Below are positions 5,712-13,174 of a stretch of 19,085 nucleotides of DNA, piece by piece. The notes beneath the pieces were generated by a model, which saw nothing but the letters and a program-made list of their open reading frames with translations, was not told the origin of the DNA and did no database searches. The translations under genes were made by a program, and so were the position numbers. Each line of letters begins with the position of its first letter. The first letter of the stretch is position 1. This stretch comes from JAQTNP01 sp964616145 (lineage in GTDB: Bacteria > Patescibacteriota > Minisyncoccia > Minisyncoccales > PEYH01). The stretch covers positions 1 to 19,085 of the forward strand of contig CAZTRD010000019.1 of assembly GCA_964616145.1 (NCBI GenBank), given 5' to 3'.

Positions 5712-7765
5712 GATATTATTTAAGAACAAAAATCTTTTTATCCTTAATAGTCTTTTTGGGAGTTTTTGTTTTTGTTAATAATAGTTTTGCCAATATTAAT
5801 ATAACTGGTCCAAATGTTACTAGCTCAAATCAGTTGCCTCATAATGGTAACGCAACAATAACTAGCGGTACCATTTCAATAAGCAGCGGTACAATTTCTA
5901 GCCCGAATATTAGTGGTGTTGATAATGGTAATCTAACGCTTACATCAGGATCATTGCAACTGAATCGATATAGTGTGTTTGTTATTAATCCTGGTAATCA
6001 AATTATAAACCAAGGTGGGAATATTATTTCTGATTCGGATACCCAAATAGTTCATGGATATCTTTGGGCCAAAGATTTTGACGTAGACGGATGCTTTATA
6101 GGTCCAGTAAAATATAATAATAGTGCCACAACGGCAAATACAGAATGGGGATCTGGATATAGAAGAGTGAAAAATCTATCATATACAGAACCAACAACAG
6201 CAGATGATAGTATATATGGTCCCCCCCCTGGATGTACCGCAACCTTGAATGTTACATTAAGCGCTTCTCCAAGCTCTGGCACAGCCCCTCTATCTGGGGT
6301 TGATCTCACTGCTACTGTAGGCGGTACAGCCACAGGAAGCATTACCTACAGATTTGATTGCACCAGTGATGGATATTATGAGTCCAACAATACTGTTACC
6401 ATTAATCCATTTACCCCATTTACCAAAGCAGATATTTGCACCTATACTAGCGCTGGCACATATACAGCCAAAGTAGAAGTCACAAGAGGAGGATTAACTG
6501 CTACAGGCACTGCTGTTATCACCGTAAACGCAGCCCCAACCTTGAATGTTACATTAAGCGCTTCTCCAAGCTCTGGCACAGCCCCTCTGCCTGGGGTTGA
6601 TCTCACTGCCACTGTAGGCGGCACAGCCACAGGAAGCATTACCTACAGATTTGATTGTGCCAGTGATGGATATGATACCACTGATACTGTTACCACTAAT
6701 CCATTTACCAAAGCAGATATTTGCACCTATACTAGCGCTGGCACATATACAGCCAAAGTAGAAGTCACAAGAGGAGGATTAACTGCTACAGGCACTGCTG
6801 TTATCACCGTAAACGCAGCACCTTTTGATTATTCTCTTTCAGCTACAACACCAGCATCAGTAACCAAGCCGACATCTGGTTCTGTTACAACATCTTCAAC
6901 AATAACTGCCACATTATTATCTGGTACGACTCAAACTGTTGGATTTACCGTTTCCGGCTTGCCAACAGGAATAACTGCTAGCACTTTAAATAGTTGTTCG
7001 CTAACATGTTCTAATCAAACCTTAACATTCACTGTTGGTACAACTGTTTCATTAGGAACGTATACTATTACAGTTACTGGTACTGCCAGCGGTGGGTTAG
7101 TTAAAACTAAAACAATTACTCTACGAGTTTGCCAATGTACTTCTGGTGTTTGTTGTGATGGATGCAATTTTAGTCCAACTACCAGTAACTGTGATACCCT
7201 TCAACAATGGAGATGTTCTCCTTCTGGCTGCGGGGGAAATTCACAAGTAAGATATGCAACTAAATATTGCTCAGGAACCAGTGCTACCTGTAGTGGTTCA
7301 ACCGGACCCTGGGGCAGTTATGTTACGGAATTCGAATGTGATGATGATATGATGTGTGATCCTTCGGGTGGTTGTTATAGTGATGATTCTTGTGAGTGTA
7401 ATTGTACTTCTTGGCAAAATAGTTTTTGCAATTGGAGTTCAGGATGTATGTACCAAACAAGAACTTGTACTCCTTCTGGTTGCGATATAACTTCTAGATG
7501 TAATCCAAGTTCTAGTTGTACTTGTTCTAATGATTGTTCCCCATCGGGAGTTAAGGACTGCTTTTTGGGTAATCTACGAACATGCGGAAATTATGATTCA
7601 GATCCTTGTTTAGAATTGAGGGTTACAACATATGCTTATTACGGTTCTTGTGGAGGAGTATGTTCTCCTAAACTAATATGTACTAAAAAACAGAGACCAT
7701 ATTATGAGTGCGTAGAAGGTGCAATGAAGTGTATATATTGTGCGGGAAGGTATGATTGCCCATAA
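5708..7765 (+). CDS. Large secreted protein: shared N-domain, two PKD-like repeats, Ig-like domain, cysteine-rich tail
   Basis: The product is 685 residues with a clear signal peptide (hydrophobic 9-23, likely cleavage after A28 in SFA). Residues 29-176 form a domain also present in the next gene (GYLWAKDFDVDGC, WGSGYRRV). After a run of three prolines (172-174), encoded by an eight-C tract, come two nearly identical PKD-like repeats of about 99 and 95 residues (from about 178 to 371). Next is an Ig-like beta domain (about 373-474). Last is a 211-residue tail from C475 with 34 cysteines. The tail includes a stretch, WQNSFCNWSSGCMYQTRTC, that resembles a thrombospondin type-1 repeat. There is no C-terminal membrane anchor or sortase motif, so the mode of surface attachment is unclear. 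It overlaps the upstream gene by four bases. Function is not known; an adhesin-like role is inferred. Confidence 0.8.
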   Translation: MRYYLRTKIFLSLIVFLGVFVFVNNSFANINITGPNVTSSNQLPHNGNATITSGTISISSGTISSPNISGVDNGNLTLTSGSLQLNRYSVFVINPGNQIINQGGNIISDSDTQIVHGYLWAKDFDVDGCFIGPVKYNNSATTANTEWGSGYRRVKNLSYTEPTTADDSIYGPPPGCTATLNVTLSASPSSGTAPLSGVDLTATVGGTATGSITYRFDCTSDGYYESNNTVTINPFTPFTKADICTYTSAGTYTAKVEVTRGGLTATGTAVITVNAAPTLNVTLSASPSSGTAPLPGVDLTATVGGTATGSITYRFDCASDGYDTTDTVTTNPFTKADICTYTSAGTYTAKVEVTRGGLTATGTAVITVNAAPFDYSLSATTPASVTKPTSGSVTTSSTITATLLSGTTQTVGFTVSGLPTGITASTLNSCSLTCSNQTLTFTVGTTVSLGTYTITVTGTASGGLVKTKTITLRVCQCTSGVCCDGCNFSPTTSNCDTLQQWRCSPSGCGGNSQVRYATKYCSGTSATCSGSTGPWGSYVTEFECDDDMMCDPSGGCYSDDSCECNCTSWQNSFCNWSSGCMYQTRTCTPSGCDITSRCNPSSSCTCSNDCSPSGVKDCFLGNLRTCGNYDSDPCLELRVTTYAYYGSCGGVCSPKLICTKKQRPYYECVEGAMKCIYCAGRYDCP
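6221..6228 (+). repeat. Homopolymer tract of eight C in coding sequence
   Basis: Eight consecutive C encode part of Pro172-Pro174 at the junction between the N-terminal domain and the PKD-like repeats of the 685-aa protein. It stands out against the AT-rich background. Loss of one C gives a TGA at 6246-6248, and gain of one C gives a TGA at 6301-6303, so either change would truncate the protein to about 175-200 residues. Confidence 0.9.
6241..6822 (+). repeat. Tandem direct repeat (two PKD-like domain copies)
   Basis: Copy 1 starts at 6241 and copy 2 at 6538, a 297-base period. The two are nearly identical at DNA level over most of their length. They differ mainly in a short block around 6372-6423 (copy 1), where copy 1 has twelve extra bases. 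Silent sites agree too, which points to a recent duplication or gene conversion. Both copies encode VTLSASPSSGTAPL and GTYTAKVEVTRGG. Confidence 0.92.
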
Positions 7766-7792
7766 TTAATTATTAATAAATTAAAAAAACAT

Positions 7793-10700
7793 ATGAACCA
7801 AACATCTTCACAGCGAAAATCAAAAAAAGGAATAATATTAGGATTAATAATTCTATTATTACTCGTCATCCTAATAATTGTCTTGATTTTTATCTTTAGA
7901 AATAAAGACAAAATGGAACCAAAGCCAATAGTGCAAGTACAGCCATATGTTTTTTCTGACATGGCTCATAGTTTTGATATCAGCGGAAACGAAGAAGAAT
8001 ATCCTTTGTTCAGAGGCATTACAATAGATCCATTCTATGGTATGGCCGGGAATACTCAAAGAATATCTATTACTGCTCAAGAAATGGAGAATTTTATTGC
8101 TTCTGCCTATGCCAGCGTTTTGGATGACAATGGATCGCAGACGATAAACCTATCATTGGCTTCAAGGGTGGATAATCTAGTTACTTGGCAGGGAGAATGG
8201 ACAATCAGAGCTATTTCAACCAGAGATTATCCCATAACTTTTGTTGCTGTAGATAAAAGCGGCAATTCCAAGCAGATTGATATTTTCTGGACAGGGCAAT
8301 CTTCTATGCCAGTATCTGTAAAAACCCCTGGTATTTTAGAAAGGATAAAAAACATATTTTCTATTCAGACTGCCAAGGCTGAATTCATTAATACTCAATC
8401 GGGAACGATAAACAGCAATCAATTTCCGCACAGCGGAGACATTACGATAAACTCCAGTGTTGCCTTTGGCCCAGGAATAGGGAATACTCCATACGTTACG
8501 GGAGTTGACGGAGGAAATGTTATCATTCCTTACGGGAAAACTTTAGAATTAAAAGCCAATACATATTTTTTCATCAATCCAGGATACCAAATGTTAAAAC
8601 AGAATGGAGGATATCTGGCTGTTGCTCAAGATGGGAAAGCTAATGTGTATTCTGGTTATCTTTGGGCGAAAGATAGCGATAACGATAAATGTTTTGATGT
8701 ATCAACTTTAAAATACAATCAGAGTGCGAATGTTCCGGATGCAGGATGGGGGACTGGATACAAAAGGGTAGCTGATTTGGAATATTATCCAGAGCCAGAT
8801 GATCAGAATGCAGGAACAGCTCCTGCCTGTACCGGATCTTCATTTAATTTAAAGGTTACTAAATTAGGAAGCGGAAATGGAACCATTACCAGCATCTATC
8901 CTTCTTTGGGAGTTTCTTGCGGATCGGTTTGCGATGTAAGCTTTGATGCAGGAACGACAGTAACATTAAAAGCGGAAAAGGATTCAACTTCTAGTTTTGT
9001 TGGTTGGACAGGGGATTGTAAGAATATAATACAAGGGACAGGTAATGTTGAAGATTGCGTAGTTGATATGAATGGGAACAAAGAAGTAAAAGCTTCTTTT
9101 GACAGAACATCCGGCATGGTGGAAGTTATCAAAAGCGGAACAGGGACTGGAAAAGTTACCAGCGATCCGACAGGCATTTCTTGCGGATCAATTTGTGAGG
9201 TCTCATTTCCTTTAAATAATACCGTAAAATTGACAGCTACTCCTGATTCGGGATCATCTTTTGCCGGTTGGTATAATGATTGTACCGGAACAGGAGTTTG
9301 CAGTTTAAATATTCAAGGGAATAAGGAAGTGGAAGCCAAATTTAATTTAGGAGGAACCACCAGCTACAAGCTGACAGTTAATAAGACTGGTTCGGGAGAA
9401 GTAAAAAGCGATAATATTGCAGGCATAGATTGCGGATCTGACTGCATTAACTATTATTCTCCGAACGCTGTGGTAAAACTGATAGCAACTCCATCGGCAG
9501 GAGCAACATTCCTAGGATGGGCTGATGCCTGCGCATCCACCGGACTTAATACAACTTGTTCAGTAACAATGAGCGCAGCAAAAACCGCTACTGCTAATTT
9601 TTCCGCTTCAACAGTATATGCTTTGAATGTGGAAAGATTAGGATCGGGAATTGGGAGCGTTACTAGTTATCCGGCTGGAATTAATTGCGGACCGGATTGC
9701 ACTAATGAATATATTTCTGGATTGGAGGTCACTTTAACGCCTTCAGTGGATGCTAATAATGTTTTTGCAGGATGGGAGGGATGTACAAACCTTTCTGGAA
9801 ATACTTGCAAAGTATTGATGACTTCTCCAAGAACAGTTAAGGCTACATTTGCTCCAGCTGGCAATGCTATTAATATACAGAAAACAGGAAACGGAACAGG
9901 GACCGTTACCAGTACTGATGGAAAGATAAATTGCGGATCAGATTGTGCTGAAACATATTTAACTAATACTTTGATTTCTCTTAATGCATCCTCAATGGTT
10001 GGATCAAGTTTTGTTGGATGGGCAGGTATAGATAGTTGTACTACCAATACTTCTTGTACCTTTAATGTTACTTCAGGAAAGAATATTACAGCTATATTTT
10101 CAACAACAATACCTACAAACTATACCTTAGTAGTTTCAAATTCCGGCAATGGAAGAGTGACAAGCACTCCTTCCGGAACAATAGATTGTGGATCTGTTTG
10201 CAGTGCAAATTTGTCACCTAATTCAGTTATTACTTTGACTGCCTCTCCGAACACAGGATATGTGTTTTCCGGTTGGTCAGGAGCTTGCACTGGAACTACC
10301 ACTTGCAATATCACAATGGATAATTCCAAAGTAGTTAACGCTGCATTTGCTTCTAGTGTTTCTCAATATCAATTGAATGTCACTAAATCAGGAACCGGTA
10401 CAGGGACCGTGGCTAGCAACAGTCCTACTGCAGCAGGAATTATTTGTGGAGCAGATTGTATAGAAGCATATGCTAGCGGAGCAATAGTAACATTAACATA
10501 TACCACAGATCAGAACTCCGTATTTGCAGGTTGGACCGGAGCCTGTACTGGATCGGGATCAACCTGTACTGTAGTCATGAATGAAGCAAAAACAGTTATG
10601 GCCACATTCAATAGTCAGTCATCCACTGCATATACTTTATCAGTAGGTGTTTCCGGATCCGGAACAGTAACCAGTTCTCCAGCAGGATTAACTTGCTATA

Positions 10701-13042
10701 GCACGGTATGTCATCAGACATTCCCGGCTGGCACATCCGTAACTCTTACAGCTACTCCTGATACAGCAGCTGCATTTGGCGGTTGGGATGATGATTGTTC
10801 TGGAACAGGGAATTGTACTTTTGTAATGGATGGGAATAAGGGAGTGACTGCCAGATTCAGTACTGCCTCATACAGTTTAACCGTAACAAAGACAGGAGAA
10901 GGGGCTGGATCGATAATAAGCTCAGTTCCAGCCGGTGCTATAAACATGAGCTGTGTCAGTTGCGGACAAACCAAGCTGCTGGCAAAAAATATCGCTGTTA
11001 CTTTGTTTGCTACTCCTTTAGAAAACTCTACATTTGTTGGTTGGTCAGGAGCTTGCAATACCACAACGCCTTCATGCTCTCTTATCATGGATGGCCCGAA
11101 AGATGTTGCCGGAGAATTTACATCAGCTGTGAAAACATTAACCATTATAACAGAAGGTGATGGCTATGGAGTTGTAAAGAGTTCTACAGGCGATATTGAA
11201 TGCGGAAAAGATATCTGGTGGGGGGACAAAACTAATTGCACGAAAACATACGAGACTACTACTTCTGTAACTCTTACTGCCACAAAAGGAGTAGGATCAA
11301 TTTTCGTTGGTTGGACTGGGGCTTGCACAGGAACTGAAACTACTTGTACAGTATCTGTTGATAGTGCGAAAACAGTAACAGCTAACTTTGATATGAGTGA
11401 TATATATAAGGTTACTGTCAGCAAAACAGGATCTGGAAAAGTAACTGGCCCTGGGATAGATTGCGGTACTGATTGCGAAAGCGAATGGGTTTCAGGAACA
11501 AGCATTACACTTAAAGCTACTCCTGATTCGGGTTCTACGTTTACAGAATGGTCAGGAGATTGTACAGGCAGCAGTACAAGCTGTACGTTAACCATGGATA
11601 GTATCAAAGGTGTTGAAGCTCTATTTACCAGCAATACATCGGCTACAGTATCTGGCAGCGGAACAATCAAATTACCAGATTGCTCTGTTAGCGTAGGGGC
11701 TGGTGTTTGGGCAAAGAATCTGAATAATACGCCATCATCAAGCTATATGTGCAAGATGAATACATCTTGTTCTAAGAGTACGCCCTGTCAGCTGTTAGGG
11801 TTTGTTCACTCTGTTAAAACTGGCGCGAGCGGGACAGCTTATTCGGAAACATATTTTGCGAATACATTAACAGGATTATGCATACCAAGCCTATTCACAA
11901 TTTATCCTGCTGGGACAGAACTATGTCTCGGACAAGGATCTGGCAGCACGCTAACGTATCTTCCAGCGTGCTCATTTACAGGAGTTATTGGAACAGTATA
12001 TGCAAAAGATGAAAGTTGCAGTTGGGATTATAAGTGTGAGCTTAACACAGCTTGCTCTAAGGTCTGTAGTCTAGTCCATGCATTAAAAACCTATCAAGGG
12101 TATTATGCAGCATATTGCGGATTTGGAAATTGTAGTTATTGTGTGGTAACTTCTGGAACTAGCACTTCAGGGTCTGGTAATGGTACGTCAACCCCTCCAA
12201 CTACTCCGACTTCCTACAAGCTAACAGTTTCTAAATCAGGAAGTGGTTCTGGTACGATAAAAACTTCTGACGGAAAGATAAATTGCGGATCTACTTGTTG
12301 GGCAGATTATGATCCTAATGCAACTGTAAGCCTAACAGCTACAGCATCAACAGGGTCAGCATTTGTTAGATGGTCAGGAGCCTGTGTTGGTTCAGCGGTT
12401 TGTACGGTAACAATGAGCGCTGCAAAAACCGTCTATGCAGAATTTGCATTAAATACAAGCACGTATACCTTGAATGTTTACAAATCAGGATCTGGAACAG
12501 TAACGAGCTCTCCAACTGGAATTTCTTGCGGGTCTGATTGTTCTCATACATATAATTTAGGAACGATAGTAAAGTTAACTGCTGTTCCTGCAAGCGGATA
12601 TGCTTTTGGAGGCTGGTCAGGATGGTCAGCAGGGGATTGTCTAACATATTCAACCACTTGCAACATACCAATGGATGCGAACAGAACGCAGACAGCTACA
12701 TTCAATCCAGTTGAGAGCGGAGGCGGTTCAGCTAATTTCATAGTTTCGGTATATGATGCGACTATTACAGTAACCAAGCCATCGTCTGGCACTAAAGAAG
12801 CATACTCTGGCGCTGATATGGCTTGGACTGCTGGCGGTGACAGAACTGTTTCCTGGACGTCTACTAATGTTCCAAGCGGCGTAACCATCACAATCACTCC
12901 GTCATCTTGCACTTCAAGTTGCGGTCCAGCGATAAAAGTAGCGGTAAGTTCGTCTGCCACCAAAGGGACATATACTGTTGGTATCAAAGCCACCAATAGC
13001 ACTGGGAGTAAAACAGCAACATTCACATTAATAATTAAATAA
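7793..13042 (+). CDS. Giant membrane-anchored adhesin-like protein with 13 InlB-type bacterial repeats
   Basis: The product is 1749 residues. The N-terminus is basic (about 1-12), followed by a single hydrophobic helix (about 13-35), so the bulk should face outside, anchored at the N-terminus. An Ig-like region (about 50-170) follows. Residues 197-346 are the domain shared with the upstream 685-aa protein, preceded by AKA at 194-196, which resembles a signal-peptidase site without its hydrophobic core. From about 350 come 11 repeats of roughly 75-90 residues, then a 190-residue cysteine-rich insert (1282-1472), two more repeats, and a C-terminal Ig-like domain (about 1643-1749). The repeats fit the InlB B-repeat/bacterial repeat type (VTLTATP, F.GW.G.C, K.V.A.F), most with CGxxC plus a second cysteine pair. 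Adhesin function is inferred from architecture. There is no Shine-Dalgarno sequence, and the gene starts 27 bases after the previous stop. Confidence 0.85.
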   Translation: MNQTSSQRKSKKGIILGLIILLLLVILIIVLIFIFRNKDKMEPKPIVQVQPYVFSDMAHSFDISGNEEEYPLFRGITIDPFYGMAGNTQRISITAQEMENFIASAYASVLDDNGSQTINLSLASRVDNLVTWQGEWTIRAISTRDYPITFVAVDKSGNSKQIDIFWTGQSSMPVSVKTPGILERIKNIFSIQTAKAEFINTQSGTINSNQFPHSGDITINSSVAFGPGIGNTPYVTGVDGGNVIIPYGKTLELKANTYFFINPGYQMLKQNGGYLAVAQDGKANVYSGYLWAKDSDNDKCFDVSTLKYNQSANVPDAGWGTGYKRVADLEYYPEPDDQNAGTAPACTGSSFNLKVTKLGSGNGTITSIYPSLGVSCGSVCDVSFDAGTTVTLKAEKDSTSSFVGWTGDCKNIIQGTGNVEDCVVDMNGNKEVKASFDRTSGMVEVIKSGTGTGKVTSDPTGISCGSICEVSFPLNNTVKLTATPDSGSSFAGWYNDCTGTGVCSLNIQGNKEVEAKFNLGGTTSYKLTVNKTGSGEVKSDNIAGIDCGSDCINYYSPNAVVKLIATPSAGATFLGWADACASTGLNTTCSVTMSAAKTATANFSASTVYALNVERLGSGIGSVTSYPAGINCGPDCTNEYISGLEVTLTPSVDANNVFAGWEGCTNLSGNTCKVLMTSPRTVKATFAPAGNAINIQKTGNGTGTVTSTDGKINCGSDCAETYLTNTLISLNASSMVGSSFVGWAGIDSCTTNTSCTFNVTSGKNITAIFSTTIPTNYTLVVSNSGNGRVTSTPSGTIDCGSVCSANLSPNSVITLTASPNTGYVFSGWSGACTGTTTCNITMDNSKVVNAAFASSVSQYQLNVTKSGTGTGTVASNSPTAAGIICGADCIEAYASGAIVTLTYTTDQNSVFAGWTGACTGSGSTCTVVMNEAKTVMATFNSQSSTAYTLSVGVSGSGTVTSSPAGLTCYSTVCHQTFPAGTSVTLTATPDTAAAFGGWDDDCSGTGNCTFVMDGNKGVTARFSTASYSLTVTKTGEGAGSIISSVPAGAINMSCVSCGQTKLLAKNIAVTLFATPLENSTFVGWSGACNTTTPSCSLIMDGPKDVAGEFTSAVKTLTIITEGDGYGVVKSSTGDIECGKDIWWGDKTNCTKTYETTTSVTLTATKGVGSIFVGWTGACTGTETTCTVSVDSAKTVTANFDMSDIYKVTVSKTGSGKVTGPGIDCGTDCESEWVSGTSITLKATPDSGSTFTEWSGDCTGSSTSCTLTMDSIKGVEALFTSNTSATVSGSGTIKLPDCSVSVGAGVWAKNLNNTPSSSYMCKMNTSCSKSTPCQLLGFVHSVKTGASGTAYSETYFANTLTGLCIPSLFTIYPAGTELCLGQGSGSTLTYLPACSFTGVIGTVYAKDESCSWDYKCELNTACSKVCSLVHALKTYQGYYAAYCGFGNCSYCVVTSGTSTSGSGNGTSTPPTTPTSYKLTVSKSGSGSGTIKTSDGKINCGSTCWADYDPNATVSLTATASTGSAFVRWSGACVGSAVCTVTMSAAKTVYAEFALNTSTYTLNVYKSGSGTVTSSPTGISCGSDCSHTYNLGTIVKLTAVPASGYAFGGWSGWSAGDCLTYSTTCNIPMDANRTQTATFNPVESGGGSANFIVSVYDATITVTKPSSGTKEAYSGADMAWTAGGDRTVSWTSTNVPSGVTITITPSSCTSSCGPAIKVAVSSSATKGTYTVGIKATNSTGSKTATFTLIIK
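8840..12712 (+). repeat. Array of 13 InlB-like protein repeats, interrupted once
   Basis: I count eleven divergent copies up to about 11635 and two more from 12212. Each copy reads approximately GSGxGxVTS, CGxxC, VTLTATP, F.GW.GxC, xC.V.M, K.V.A.F. Copies differ widely at DNA level, so this is an old array, unlike the PKD pair upstream. Copy 10 (about 11140-11397) has an insertion inside its first cysteine loop (WWGDK) containing a six-G run at 11220-11225. Confidence 0.85.
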
Positions 13043-13043
13043 A

Positions 13044-13169
13044 ATGAAAAAGAGGGTTTGGATACATTGGGCATTCTTAGCAGCAATCATCATGTATGTT
13101 TGCTTGTTCGCCCTTGAGTCCGGAAAATTCTTCCAAAAAGGATGGGCTAGCATAATAAAGGCATTTTAA
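13044..13169 (+). CDS. 41-residue membrane peptide, or orphan signal-peptide remnant
   Basis: A short open frame starts one base after the stop of the giant protein and ends five bases before the next gene. It encodes 41 residues: MKKR, a hydrophobic core (about 6-24), then LESGKFFQKGWAS. The layout resembles the first 40 residues of the next protein, which has LEMTGMFKQKVFAA at the same distance from a hydrophobic core. It may be a real small membrane protein in the operon, or the remains of a signal peptide from a lost paralogue. The tight spacing on both sides fits the operon and argues that it is translated. Confidence 0.5.
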   Translation: MKKRVWIHWAFLAAIIMYVCLFALESGKFFQKGWASIIKAF

Positions 13170-13174
13170 TTGAA

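Noticed and set aside
5700..5720. Possible recoding of TGA as glycine, as in some CPR lineages.
   Set aside because: TGA acts as a normal stop for the 258-aa protein, and no recognised gene contains an in-frame TGA.
7762..7773. Perfect 12-base palindrome ATAATTAATTAT at the end of the 685-aa gene.
   Set aside because: It is pure A/T in an AT-rich spacer and overlaps the stop codon. Such palindromes are expected by chance, and it is too weak for a terminator.
6241..12712. CRISPR-like regular repeats.
   Set aside because: The repeats are in frame, encode protein domains, have long periods and lack short identical repeats with unique spacers.
9667..13086. Several long minus-strand open frames opposite the InlB-like repeat gene (for example 9667-10047, 10714-11145, 11164-11670, 12544-13086).
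   Set aside because: They mirror the repeated protein on the plus strand, resemble each other only because the plus-strand repeats do, and have no recognisable domains of their own.
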